Shown in pieces: positions 52,360 through 61,645 of a stretch of DNA of 64,000 bases (its first letter is position 1; every line of letters starts with the position of its first letter). The notes below the pieces were generated by a model. That model worked only from the letters and a program-made list of their open reading frames with translations. It was not told the DNA's origin and ran no database searches. The position numbers and the translations under genes were made by a program. The stretch is from Romboutsia lituseburensis DSM 797 (GTDB lineage: Bacteria; Bacillota; Clostridia; Peptostreptococcales; Peptostreptococcaceae), in contig NZ_FNGW01000006.1 of NCBI RefSeq assembly GCF_900103615.1, positions 1 through 64,000 on the forward strand, written 5' to 3'.

Positions 52360-53412
52360 ATGAAACTTAAAAAGTTATTATCATTAGGTTTAGCAGTCGT
52401 TATGAGTGCTAGTATGCTAGTAGGATGTAGCTCAGGAAATAAATCAGAAGGTGAGTCTGCTGGCAAAGAGGAGGATAAAGTTTTTAAAATAGGGATGGTT
52501 ACAGATGTAGGTGGAGTAAATGATGAGTCATTTAACCAATCTGCTTGGAAAGGTTTACAAAAGATAGAAAAAGAATATGGAAAAGATAAAGTAGTTGTTA
52601 AATACTTAGAATCTAAGCAAGATGCAGACTACGTTCCAAACTTAGAAACATTCATTGATGAGGATATGGACTTAATAATAGGAGTTGGATTTAAGTTATC
52701 AGATGCTATACAAGAGGCATCAGAACATTATCCAGAAAATCAATTTGCTCTTATAGATGCAGCTTATGAAAAACAACCCCAAAATGTAACTTCATTATTA
52801 TTTGAAGATAATGTATCATCTTACTTAACAGGATTAGTAGCAGGAAAAATGACTGAAACTAATAAAGTTGGATTTATAGGTGGTATAGAAGGTGAAGTTA
52901 TAAGTAGATTTGATTATGGATTTAGAGCAGGTGTAGAAGCTTCTAATCCAAAAGCAGAAGTACTTGTACAATACGCTAACAGTTTCTCAGATGCAGCTTT
53001 AGGAAAATCTATAGCAAATCAAATGCATCAAAAAGATGCTGATATAATATTCTCAGCAGCTGGTGCTGTTGGTATAGGTGCGATAGAAGCAGCTAAAGAA
53101 AATAACAAAAAAGCTATAGGTGTTGACCAAGATCAAAATAAATTAGCTCCAGATAATGTAATAACTTCAGCAATGAAGAATATAGATGTAGCTGTTTATA
53201 ACATGGTTAAGTCTTTAATAGAAGGTAAATATGAGGCTGGAAAAGTTGTAGTTAATACATTAGAAATGGGTGGAGTTGGTATAGCTCCAACTAGTGATAA
53301 ACATGTTAAAGAAGAAGTATTAAAATATGTTGAACAAGAAGCTGAAAAGATAAAATCAGGAGAAATAAAAGTTCCTCAAAATAAAGCTGAATACGATCAA
53401 TTAAAGAAGTAG
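52360..53412 (+). CDS. BMP-family substrate-binding lipoprotein (nucleoside uptake)
   Basis: A 350-residue lipoprotein. The signal peptide ends in a lipobox, SMLVGCSS, with Cys23 as the lipid anchor. The mature part shows the BMP/PnrA pattern: GMVTDVGGVNDESFNQSAWKG near 46-66, IGVGFKLSDA near 108-117, GFIGGIEG near 168-175, FDYGFRAGVEA near 181-191, and a GVDQDQNK near 265-272. Such proteins capture purine nucleosides for ABC importers, and the ABC genes lie just downstream. A terminator follows, so it likely has its own strong transcript. The exact substrate is inference. Confidence 0.92.
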   Translation: MKLKKLLSLGLAVVMSASMLVGCSSGNKSEGESAGKEEDKVFKIGMVTDVGGVNDESFNQSAWKGLQKIEKEYGKDKVVVKYLESKQDADYVPNLETFIDEDMDLIIGVGFKLSDAIQEASEHYPENQFALIDAAYEKQPQNVTSLLFEDNVSSYLTGLVAGKMTETNKVGFIGGIEGEVISRFDYGFRAGVEASNPKAEVLVQYANSFSDAALGKSIANQMHQKDADIIFSAAGAVGIGAIEAAKENNKKAIGVDQDQNKLAPDNVITSAMKNIDVAVYNMVKSLIEGKYEAGKVVVNTLEMGGVGIAPTSDKHVKEEVLKYVEQEAEKIKSGEIKVPQNKAEYDQLKK

Positions 53413-53420
53413 TATTCAAA

Positions 53421-53451
53421 GAAACTACCCTTATTAAAGGGTAGTTTTTTA
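53421..53451 (+). terminator. Intrinsic terminator after the BMP lipoprotein
   Basis: AACTACCC at 53423-53430 pairs with GGGTAGTT at 53439-53446, followed by TTTT. Confidence 0.9.
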
Positions 53452-53728
53452 AATTACATGTCAGATTGGCAAAAAATTCAAAATATAATCCTAATGATAA
53501 ACAATAGTTTAAATATATATCCTATGTTACGAAATAAGAGTGATTAATGAAATCAAAGTGAGAATAAACTTTTTAATACCATAGAATAAAATATTTTAGA
53601 TTCTTTTGGTAAGAATAATATTTATCAGAGAAATGGTAAAATAAAATAGTTGATAATATCTAAGTTTCGAAAAGTACTAGACAAAAAACGACAAAAATCA
53701 ACTTTTTCGAAAAAATTAGTAAAATTGT

Positions 53729-53757
53729 TTGTTATGTACAATGTATTTTAGTATAAT
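53729..53757 (+). promoter_or_regulatory. Candidate promoter of the nucleoside ABC genes
   Basis: TTGTTA at 53729-53734, a 17-bp spacer and TATAAT at 53752-53757, 42 bp before the start codon. The lipoprotein gene upstream has its own terminator, so the ABC genes can be expressed separately. Confidence 0.75.
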
Positions 53758-53798
53758 AAAAATGCTGAATATTAAATTAAGGAGGGCAATAAAGAGCG

Positions 53799-55358
53799 AT
53801 GAAGAATAGTAATGTCGACTACAGTCAAAAAGTTGTAGAAATGAAACAGATAACTAAAAAGTTCGGGAATTTCGTTGCAAACGAAAACATAGATTTGACT
53901 GTACATAAAGGTGAAGTACATGCTCTTTTAGGTGAGAATGGAGCAGGAAAATCTACTCTGATGAACATACTATATGGTTTATATCAACCTACATCAGGAG
54001 ATATTCTTATAAATGGAAAATCAGTAAGCATGGATAATCCAAATGTTGCCATTGCCAATGGAATAGGGATGGTTCACCAGCATTTCATGTTAGTTCAACC
54101 TTTTACAGTAGCTCAAAATATAATACTTGGGACTGAACCAACAAAAGGTCTTGGGGCTGTAGACCTAAAAAAAGCAATAGAAGATGTAAAAGAAATATCT
54201 GAAAAATATGGGTTATATGTTGATCCGAATGCTAAAATTGAGGATATAACAGTTGGTATGCAACAAAGGGTAGAAATATTAAAGGCCTTATATAGAGGAG
54301 CTGAAATATTAATACTAGATGAGCCAACAGCTGTTCTTACACCTCAAGAAATACAAGAGCTTATACAAATCATAAGAAACTTAACAAAAGAAGGTAAATC
54401 AGTAATAATAATAACTCATAAATTAAAAGAAATTAAAGCGGCAGCAGATCACTGTACTATAATCAGAAGGGGTAAATATATTGACACAGTAAAAGTTTCT
54501 GAAGTAACAGAAGATGATTTAGCAGCTATGATGGTTGGTAGAGAAGTAAACTTTAAAGTTGATAAAGTAGAAGCTAAGCCAGAACAAACAGTATTAGAAG
54601 TAAAAGATTTAATAGTGAAAGATAATAGGAAGATATCTGTAGTAGATGGTTTATCTTTAGAAGTTAAGGCAGGAGAAATATTAGGTGTAGCTGGTATAGA
54701 TGGAAATGGCCAATCTGAACTAGTTGAGGCTTTAACTGGACTTAGAAAAGCTGAATCAGGAAGTATAAAAGTAAATGGTAAAGAACTTTTAAATAAAAAT
54801 CCTAAAGATATGTTTACTAATGGTATAAAAAATATACCTGAAGATAGACATAAAAGAGGGTTAATATTAGACTTCTCTGTAGCTGAAAATACAGTTTTAC
54901 AAAATTATAAAGATTCAAGATTCTCTAAAAATGGTGTATTAAACAAAGAAGCTATTGATAAATATGCTGAAGAAATAGTAAATAGATTTGATGTAAGACC
55001 AACAGACCATACAACAAAAGCAAGAGCTTTATCTGGAGGTAACCAGCAAAAGGTTATAATAGGTAGAGAAGTTGACAATATAGAGGTAGCTAGAGCGGCA
55101 ACAGGAGAAGCACAATTATTAATAGCAACTCAACCAACAAGAGGACTAGATGTTGGTGCCATAGAGTTCGTTCATAAGTCTTTAGTTAAGCAAAGAGATG
55201 AAGGAAATGCAGTACTTTTAGTATCTTTAGAATTAGACGAAGTTATGAATGTTTCAGATAGAATAGCTGTAATCTATGAAGGAAAAATAGTGGGAATTGT
55301 TGATGCAAAAGATGCAGATGAGAATACACTAGGATTTATGATGGCTGGAGGTAAATAG
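53799..55358 (+). CDS. nupO: ABC transporter ATP-binding protein, nucleoside type (NupO/YufO-like)
   Basis: A 519-residue protein with two ABC ATPase halves. The first has Walker A GENGAGKST near 46-54, a signature around TVGMQQRVEIL near 148-158 and Walker B ILILDEPT near 168-175. The second has a degenerate Walker A, GIDGNGQSE near 303-311 (no Lys), LSGGNQQK near 413-420 and QPTRGLD near 451-457. About nine extra residues sit between its signature and Walker B compared with common relatives. The fused sugar/nucleoside-type ATPase energises uptake with the two permeases downstream and the BMP lipoprotein upstream. GGAGGG precedes the ATG. Confidence 0.93.
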   Translation: MKNSNVDYSQKVVEMKQITKKFGNFVANENIDLTVHKGEVHALLGENGAGKSTLMNILYGLYQPTSGDILINGKSVSMDNPNVAIANGIGMVHQHFMLVQPFTVAQNIILGTEPTKGLGAVDLKKAIEDVKEISEKYGLYVDPNAKIEDITVGMQQRVEILKALYRGAEILILDEPTAVLTPQEIQELIQIIRNLTKEGKSVIIITHKLKEIKAAADHCTIIRRGKYIDTVKVSEVTEDDLAAMMVGREVNFKVDKVEAKPEQTVLEVKDLIVKDNRKISVVDGLSLEVKAGEILGVAGIDGNGQSELVEALTGLRKAESGSIKVNGKELLNKNPKDMFTNGIKNIPEDRHKRGLILDFSVAENTVLQNYKDSRFSKNGVLNKEAIDKYAEEIVNRFDVRPTDHTTKARALSGGNQQKVIIGREVDNIEVARAATGEAQLLIATQPTRGLDVGAIEFVHKSLVKQRDEGNAVLLVSLELDEVMNVSDRIAVIYEGKIVGIVDAKDADENTLGFMMAGGK

Positions 55359-55359
55359 A

Positions 55360-56454
55360 ATGGTTGATAATATAAAAAATAAAAAGAAGTTTTCCCTAGC
55401 TGACAATGCGATATTATTCTCTTTAATATCTATAGTATTAGGACTTATTGTAGGAGCGATAGCATTAGTTTTAGCTGGAGAAGATCCAATAGTGGCATAC
55501 TCAGCTATGATAGAAGGTGTATTTGGAAAGCCTAAATTTATAGCGTGGACAATAATAAGATCAACACCTCTTATATTAACAGGTCTTTCTATAGCATTTG
55601 CGTTTAAGACTGGATTATTTAATATAGGAGCAGAAGGTCAGTTTATAGTAGGTGCACTAGTTGCAACTATGGTAGGTTCTGGAATAGAACTTCCTGCAAT
55701 TATACATATACCACTTACATTACTAGTAGCAGCATTAGCTGGTGCTATATGGGGTGGATTTGCAGGATGGTTAAAATCTAAGTTTGGAATAAATGAAGTT
55801 ATAGCAACTATAATGCTTAACTGGATAGCTTTCTATTTAAGTAACTTTATGATAAAAAGTACTTGGTTAGCAAGACCAAACAGTGAAGCATCAATAAGTA
55901 TACATGATTCGGCATCCATAGGAATAGATTGGTTAACAGGATTAGTAGGACCTGCAACTAAGGTTAACTGGGGGATAGTAATCTCTATAATATTAGTACT
56001 TATAATAGCATTTGTATTATTCAAAACTACTTTAGGATTTGAATTAAGAGGAGTTGGATATAACAAATTTGGTGCTGAATACGGTGGAATAAATGTCAGT
56101 TCATCAATATTTAAATCTATGGCAATAGCAGGTTTATTAGCAGGTATAGCTGGAGCCATACAAGTTATGGGTGTATCTAACAATATAACAATACTTGCTG
56201 CTCAAGAAGGTTATGGTTTTGATGGTATAGCTGTTGCCTTAATAGCAAATAGTAATCCAATTGGAGTTATATTCTCAGGATTATTATTTGGTGCATTTAA
56301 ATATGGAGGAACTAAGATGCAAGCTGTAGGAGCTCCTTCAGAGGTAGTTAATATAGTTATAGGGTCAATAGTTTACTTTATAGCTTTAAGTAGTGTTTTA
56401 AGAATGTTATACGTAAAAATGAGAGATAAAAAGAAAAAAGGGGGTAATGCATAA
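55360..56454 (+). CDS. nupP: ABC transporter permease, nucleoside type (NupP-like)
   Basis: A 364-residue membrane protein with nine or ten hydrophobic segments. It shows the GLFNIGAEGQFIVGALVATMVG and FGINEVIATIMLNWIAFYLSNF patterns of BPD_transp_2 permeases, which form half of the membrane channel for nucleoside or sugar uptake. It starts one base after the ATPase stop and overlaps the second permease by one base (TAATG), so the three genes are tightly coupled. Confidence 0.92.
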   Translation: MVDNIKNKKKFSLADNAILFSLISIVLGLIVGAIALVLAGEDPIVAYSAMIEGVFGKPKFIAWTIIRSTPLILTGLSIAFAFKTGLFNIGAEGQFIVGALVATMVGSGIELPAIIHIPLTLLVAALAGAIWGGFAGWLKSKFGINEVIATIMLNWIAFYLSNFMIKSTWLARPNSEASISIHDSASIGIDWLTGLVGPATKVNWGIVISIILVLIIAFVLFKTTLGFELRGVGYNKFGAEYGGINVSSSIFKSMAIAGLLAGIAGAIQVMGVSNNITILAAQEGYGFDGIAVALIANSNPIGVIFSGLLFGAFKYGGTKMQAVGAPSEVVNIVIGSIVYFIALSSVLRMLYVKMRDKKKKGGNA

Positions 56455-57389
56455 TGGAAGATATAGCTTTAATCCTTAGTACTACTCTGATGTACTCTAC
56501 ACCCCTTATATTTGCAGCATTAGGTGGAGTATTCTCAGAGAATTCAGGTATAGTTAATATAGGTATAGAAGGAATGATGACTATAGGAGCATTCGCAGGA
56601 GCGGCTGCTGGATATATGGTAGGAAATCCTTGGATAGCATTTTTAGTAGGTGGATTAGCAGGTGGTTTATTTGCTTTAATCCATGCTATAGCAACTGTAA
56701 GTTTCAATGCAGACCATACAATATCAGGTGTTGCAATAAACTTATTAGCTCCAGGTGTAGCGTTATTTACATCTAAAATAATGTTTGATGGTGCAACTAT
56801 GACACCAACAATACCAATGGAAAATAAAATACCAAGACCATTAAATGGAGTTTTCCCATCTGGAAGCATATTAGATACAATATTTAATGCATATGCAACA
56901 GTATTTTTAGCATTTATATTAGTTGCAGTTGTATATTATGTATTATATAAAACTAAGTTCGGACTTAGAGTAAGAGCAGTAGGAGAGCATCCTGGTGCAG
57001 CAGATACATTAGGTATAAATGTTGCTAAAACTAGATATAAAGCAGTTATATTATCAGGTATACTAGCAGGGCTTGGAGGAGCATCAATGAGTTTAGCTGT
57101 TGTTTCTTCATTCAGACCTACATTAATATCTGGTCAAGGGTATATAGCTATAGCAGCAGTTATATTTGGTAAATGGAGACCTCAATGGTCAATGGTAGCA
57201 TGTTTATTATTTGGATTCTCAACAGCATTATCAGTATACTTTGGAAATCCAGAATTACCATTTAGTATAAATGAAAACTTACTGTCAATGATACCATATA
57301 TAGTAACGCTAGTAGTATTAGTTCTTTTCGTTAAAAGTTCTAAGGCTCCAGCAGCTCTTGGTAATTCATACAAAAAAGGTGAAAGATAA
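56454..57389 (+). CDS. nupQ: ABC transporter permease, nucleoside type (NupQ-like)
   Basis: A 311-residue membrane protein with about eight hydrophobic segments, including NSGIVNIGIEGMMTIGAFAG near 29-48, FNADHTISGVAINLLAPGVAL near 83-103 and LRVRAVGEHPGAADTLGINV near 165-184. It is the second BPD_transp_2 permease of the system and pairs with the one upstream. Its ATG lies within the stop of the first permease. A strong terminator closes the operon. Confidence 0.92.
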   Translation: MEDIALILSTTLMYSTPLIFAALGGVFSENSGIVNIGIEGMMTIGAFAGAAAGYMVGNPWIAFLVGGLAGGLFALIHAIATVSFNADHTISGVAINLLAPGVALFTSKIMFDGATMTPTIPMENKIPRPLNGVFPSGSILDTIFNAYATVFLAFILVAVVYYVLYKTKFGLRVRAVGEHPGAADTLGINVAKTRYKAVILSGILAGLGGASMSLAVVSSFRPTLISGQGYIAIAAVIFGKWRPQWSMVACLLFGFSTALSVYFGNPELPFSINENLLSMIPYIVTLVVLVLFVKSSKAPAALGNSYKKGER

Positions 57390-57424
57390 AAAGATGATAG
57401 CTTTAAGCTATCATCTTTTTTTTG
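57389..57424 (+). terminator. Intrinsic terminator after the nucleoside ABC operon
   Basis: AAGATGATAGCTT at 57391-57403 pairs with AAGCTATCATCTT at 57405-57417, followed by a long T-run. Confidence 0.93.
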
Positions 57425-57652
57425 AAAAAATATAAATAAATAATATGTATAAAAACAATAAATAAAATTTTATAAAAAGATAATTATAGTTAAGCAAAAT
57501 GAATTAAATACAATAAATATAGTTATAATAAAAGTTATAGGACATAAGAATAATATTAAATTTTAGGTTAAACAAAAGCTATTCTAAATAAAATTTAATA
57601 TAATATGATAACTAACACAGTTCCTCTTATCGTTAAGAAAGGAGCGATTGAT

Positions 57653-58453
57653 TTGACAACAAAAAACATTCATCTAAGTTTATCAGAACAAGACAAAATG
57701 TATGCTTTACGATTTTTAAATAATAGTAATTTAAATAAAGAACTGAGACACAATGATGGTCTTATTGAAATTAAGATAAGTGAAACAAATAAAGAAAATA
57801 TAGATATTGAATCTATGACAGAAGAAATAACAATATTGATACTAAATATAATGAAATATAAATTATTAAAAGAATACATTTGGAAGCAATATCATGAAAC
57901 CTACTTGAATGAGGAAGAAAAAATTTATACATATTCATTAGAATTATTTAAAACAAAAGAGTGTTTTATAAAAGATTCTATAAGAAATAAAATAAATAAT
58001 TATATACTTACTAATGACTATATAAATATAGAAGGATTTGTAAACTTTAGAATGAAAGAGTTTATGAGATATATATCTACGATAGGGGATATTGCAGTCG
58101 AAGAATACATAATAAAAAAAGATCAAGATGAGTTTATAAATGTGTTGAAGTATTTTATTGAAATACAAGAAGAAAAAATTGATTTACTTAAAGTACATAT
58201 ACTAAAAGATAATTCTTTTATTTTGTATGATAAGCATGGTAATAAAATAGACAATATAGACAATGAAGAAATAATTAATATGGTAATACAAGAAAATTTA
58301 AATTATGAAGATTACCTAATAAGTACATTGTTAACCTTATGTCCTGGCAAAATAGAAATACTAGATACTTTAAAAAATAACTCATCTAAAGAGATAGTTC
58401 AAACTATAAAGTCTATATTTGGAAATAAAGTAAATCTTATTTATCAAAATTAG
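57653..58453 (+). CDS. ytxC: Sporulation protein YtxC
   Basis: A 266-residue soluble protein of the YtxC family, which sits upstream of thrS in many Clostridia and Bacilli. Visible features are YINIEGFVNFRMKEFMRYI and the C-terminal CPGKIEILD. It is linked to sporulation but its function is not known. The frame runs up to an ATG at 57605 without a ribosome binding site; AAAGGAG at 57638-57644 is spaced for the TTG at 57653, so I use that start. Confidence 0.82.
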   Translation: MTTKNIHLSLSEQDKMYALRFLNNSNLNKELRHNDGLIEIKISETNKENIDIESMTEEITILILNIMKYKLLKEYIWKQYHETYLNEEEKIYTYSLELFKTKECFIKDSIRNKINNYILTNDYINIEGFVNFRMKEFMRYISTIGDIAVEEYIIKKDQDEFINVLKYFIEIQEEKIDLLKVHILKDNSFILYDKHGNKIDNIDNEEIINMVIQENLNYEDYLISTLLTLCPGKIEILDTLKNNSSKEIVQTIKSIFGNKVNLIYQN

Positions 58454-58547
58454 CAAAAAACTCATATCAATATAGTATAAAAGTATTATATAATAATTAG
58501 AAAGCAAATTATATATACAATTATATTGAAATGAGGAGATTTATTTT

Positions 58548-59150
58548 ATGGATAATGCACTAAAGATATTAATATTAGCTTGTATAGGTGGGATAATAGG
58601 TTATATAACAAATGTAGTTGCTATAAAGTTGATTTTTAGGCCTATAGAACCTATAAGGATACCTATAATAAATAAAGAAATAATAGGGCTAATACCAAAA
58701 AGAAAAGCTGAGATAGCTACTAATATAGGGGAAGTAATTCAAAATGAGTTTCTTTCACTTGATGAAATATTAGAAAATCTAATTACAGAAGAAGATAAAG
58801 AAAATGTAATAGAGTATATAAAAACAAAAATAAAACTTATAGTTAATGAAAAGATAGGTTTTGCTCCTGGACCTTTAAAAAGTATAATTCAAGGTTATGT
58901 ATCAGATGCGATAGAAGCAGAAATTAGACAAAGTATAGATGATTTATCTGAAGAAATAATAATTAAAGCAAATAAACGTATAAATATACAACAAATGGTA
59001 GAAACTAAAATAAATGAATTAGATTTATATGAACTAGAGGAAATAATACTTAGAATAGCCAAGCAGGAATTAAAACATATAGAAATCTTAGGATTTGTAT
59101 TAGGATTTGTTATAGGAATTGTTCAAGGGTTAATAATTATATTTATGTAA
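58548..59150 (+). CDS. DUF445-family membrane protein
   Basis: A 200-residue protein with a hydrophobic N-terminus (about 7-27) and C-terminus (about 178-200) around a helical middle. The beginning ALKILILACIGGIIGYITNV and NVVAIKLIFRP matches DUF445 proteins, whose role is unknown. AGGAG lies before the ATG. It stands alone between ytxC and the thrS T-box. Confidence 0.82.
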   Translation: MDNALKILILACIGGIIGYITNVVAIKLIFRPIEPIRIPIINKEIIGLIPKRKAEIATNIGEVIQNEFLSLDEILENLITEEDKENVIEYIKTKIKLIVNEKIGFAPGPLKSIIQGYVSDAIEAEIRQSIDDLSEEIIIKANKRINIQQMVETKINELDLYELEEIILRIAKQELKHIEILGFVLGFVIGIVQGLIIIFM

Positions 59151-59221
59151 AAATTATAGTTGATAGCCTTAAAACTATCTGTTATAATTATACTAAATTT
59201 ATTAAAAAATAATATTAACAA

Positions 59222-59462
59222 GCTAAGAAGAGGAAGAGTAAAATAGAAACAATTTTCAGAGATGATAAGTCGTGGGCTGAAAGCTTATCTAAATATGACT
59301 ATTTGAAAACTACCTTGGAGCGGAATTTAGTAGCATTACTAGTGTGTGAAAAGATTCGGTTGACTACCTTACAGTCATCAAGAGGGCATTATATATGCCA
59401 ACTTGGGTGGAACCGCGAATTAATAACTCGTCCCAAATATTTTATTTGGGCCGAGTTTTTTT
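59222..59462 (+). promoter_or_regulatory. T-box leader of thrS
   Basis: The T-box sequence GGGTGGAACCGCG lies at 59405-59417, and a terminator, AACTCGTCCC with GGGCCGAGTT and a T-run, follows at 59425-59462. Stem I precedes it with a candidate threonine specifier ACC at 59312-59314 (within AACTACCTTGG). Uncharged tRNA-Thr would stabilise the antiterminator and switch thrS on. The 5' end is approximate. Confidence 0.95.
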
Positions 59463-59464
59463 AT
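59425..59464 (+). terminator. T-box terminator
   Basis: AACTCGTCCCAAAT pairs with ATTTGGGCCGAGTT and is followed by a T-run. It is mutually exclusive with the antiterminator that includes GGGTGGAACC. Confidence 0.92.
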
Positions 59465-59575
59465 ATTATCAGGAATTAAATTATAAATTATAACCACTAA
59501 TTTGGATATATGTGTAAAACGTTATTTGAGTTAAGTGAATTTTGAGACACATAAAAAATAAGGAGGTAAACAAAG

Positions 59576-61495
59576 ATGATAAAAGTTACTTTAAAAGATG
59601 GCTCAGTAAGAGAATTTGAAAATGAAGTTTCAGTTATGGATATAGCTAAATCTATAAGCGAAGGTTTAGCAAGAGCTATAGTTGCAGCATCTGTAGATGG
59701 GGAAGTAGTAGGGTTAGATTTCAAGGTAGAGAAAGATTGCGAATTAAATTTATTTAAATTCGAAGATGTAGAAGGTAAAGATGTATTTAGACATACATCA
59801 GCTCATATGTTAGCTCAAGCTATAAAAAGATTATATCCTGAAGCTAAGTTTGCTATAGGGCCAAGTATAGAAAATGGATTCTACTATGATATAGATTTAG
59901 ACCATAGATTAACTATGGAAGACTTAGAAAAGATAGAAAAAGAAATGAAAAAAATAGCTAAAGAAGATTTAGCTGTTGAAAGATACGAATTACCAAAAGA
60001 AGAAGCTTTAGCTTGGGCTAAAGAAAATGAAGAAATATACAAAGTTGAATTAATAGAAGAATTACCAGAAGGAGAAATAATATCTTTCTACAAGCAAGGT
60101 GACTTCACTGACTTATGTAGAGGGCCACACTTACCTTCAACTAAAAAAGTTAAGGCTATCAAGTTATTAAGTGTAGCTGGTGCTTATTGGAGAGGTGACG
60201 AAAAGAACAAGATGCTTCAAAGAATATATGGTATTACTTTTGAAAAGAACAAAGATTTAGAAGAATACCTACACCTGTTAGAAGAAGCTAAAAAGAGAGA
60301 CCATAGAAAATTAGGAAAAGAATTAGACTTATTCTTTATACCAGAAGAAGGTCCAGGGTTCCCATTATTCTTACCAAAAGGTATGGAGCTTAAAAATGAA
60401 TTATTAAAATTCTGGAGAGAAATACACAGAGCAGATGAATATGTTGAAATAGAAACTCCAATAATATTAAACCAAAAATTATGGGAAACTTCAGGTCACT
60501 GGTATCACTACAAAGAAAATATGTACACTGTACAAATAGATGAACAAGATTTTGCTATAAAGCCAATGAACTGTCCAGGTGGTATGTTATTCTACAAAGC
60601 TAAACCACATTCATACAGAGACTTCCCTATGAGAGTTGCTGAATTAGGTAGAGTTCATAGACATGAGTTATCAGGGGCATTACATGGATTAATGAGAGTT
60701 AGAGCGTTCACTCAAGATGATGCACATATATTCATGTTACCAGAGCAAATAAAGGATGAGATAAAAGGTGTTGTAAAATTAATAGATAGTGTTTACAAGA
60801 CTTTTGGATTTGAATATCACTTAGAATTATCTACTAGACCAGAGGATTCTATGGGAACAGATGAAGAATGGGAAACTGCAGAAAATGGATTAAGAGAAGC
60901 TTTAGAAGACTTAAACTTACCATATATATTAAATGAAGGTGATGGAGCATTCTACGGACCTAAGATAGACTTCCACTTAAGAGATTGTTTAGGAAGAACT
61001 TGGCAATGTGGAACTATACAATTAGATATGCAATTACCTCAAAGATTTGATATAAACTACATCGGTCAAGATGGTGAAAAGCATAGACCAGTTATGATAC
61101 ACAGAGTTGCATTCGGAAGTATAGAAAGATTTATAGGAATATTAATAGAGCATTATGCTGGTAAATTCCCAGTATGGTTAGCTCCAACACAAGTAAGAAT
61201 ACTTCCAATATCAGATAAGTACAATGATTATGCTAAAGAAGTTAAAAAAGCTTTATTTGCAAAAGGCATAAGAGTTGAAATAGATGATAGAGCAGAAAAA
61301 ACAGGATTTAAGATAAGAGAAGCACAGCTTGAAAAAATACCATATATGTTAATTGTAGGTGAAAAAGAAGCTGCTGAAAATAAGATATCTGTAAGATCTA
61401 GAGATAATGGAGAAATAGGAAGCTTAGAATTAAATGAGTTTATAGCAACTGTTTTAAAAGAAGTTGAAGATAGAACTAACGTAATACAAGCATAG
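59576..61495 (+). CDS. thrS: Threonyl-tRNA synthetase
   Basis: A 639-residue class II synthetase of full length. Residues 1-60 are the TGS domain, and the editing domain has HTSAHMLAQAIKRLYP near 72-87. The catalytic core (about 240-530) contains the zinc-binding KPMNCPGGM, RVHRHELSGALHGLMRVRAF (motif 2) and FGSIERF (motif 3), and the anticodon-binding domain ends the protein. It charges tRNA-Thr and removes misattached serine. The ATG at 59576 follows AGGAGG. Expression is under T-box control. Confidence 0.97.
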   Translation: MIKVTLKDGSVREFENEVSVMDIAKSISEGLARAIVAASVDGEVVGLDFKVEKDCELNLFKFEDVEGKDVFRHTSAHMLAQAIKRLYPEAKFAIGPSIENGFYYDIDLDHRLTMEDLEKIEKEMKKIAKEDLAVERYELPKEEALAWAKENEEIYKVELIEELPEGEIISFYKQGDFTDLCRGPHLPSTKKVKAIKLLSVAGAYWRGDEKNKMLQRIYGITFEKNKDLEEYLHLLEEAKKRDHRKLGKELDLFFIPEEGPGFPLFLPKGMELKNELLKFWREIHRADEYVEIETPIILNQKLWETSGHWYHYKENMYTVQIDEQDFAIKPMNCPGGMLFYKAKPHSYRDFPMRVAELGRVHRHELSGALHGLMRVRAFTQDDAHIFMLPEQIKDEIKGVVKLIDSVYKTFGFEYHLELSTRPEDSMGTDEEWETAENGLREALEDLNLPYILNEGDGAFYGPKIDFHLRDCLGRTWQCGTIQLDMQLPQRFDINYIGQDGEKHRPVMIHRVAFGSIERFIGILIEHYAGKFPVWLAPTQVRILPISDKYNDYAKEVKKALFAKGIRVEIDDRAEKTGFKIREAQLEKIPYMLIVGEKEAAENKISVRSRDNGEIGSLELNEFIATVLKEVEDRTNVIQA

Positions 61496-61509
61496 TATAG
61501 ATTATAATT

Positions 61510-61546
61510 AGAGCGTACTAAGTAATTTACTTAGTACGCTTTTGTA
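61510..61546 (+). terminator. Intrinsic terminator after thrS
   Basis: GCGTACTAAGTAA (61513-61525) pairs with TTACTTAGTACGC (61527-61539) in near-perfect register, followed by TTTTGTATTT. Confidence 0.9.
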
Positions 61547-61584
61547 TTTAAAAAATTATCTTATATAAAATCAGATAAGAAATA

Positions 61585-61622
61585 TAAAAAGAGCTAATCT
61601 AAAATTGATTAGCTCTTTTTAT
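61585..61622 (-). terminator. Bidirectional terminator downstream of the FtsH-like gene
   Basis: AAAAAGAGCTAATC pairs with GATTAGCTCTTTTT, with A/T tracts on both sides, so it ends the minus-strand ftsH-like transcript and backs up thrS termination. Confidence 0.88.
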
Positions 61623-61645
61623 ATTTTTCATAATAGATAAATAAA

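Larger units (their letters stand above)
53413..53798. other. Intergenic region with inverted repeat before the ABC genes
   Basis: 386 bp. After the terminator (53421-53450) there is TTTCGAAAAGT at about 53665-53675 paired with ACTTTTTCGAAA near 53701-53712, then the promoter at 53729-53757. No open reading frame or known riboswitch core is visible. Confidence 0.55.

Noticed and set aside
55833-56869. Long minus-strand frames inside the permease genes
   Set aside because: They are antisense shadows of two clearly coding membrane proteins.
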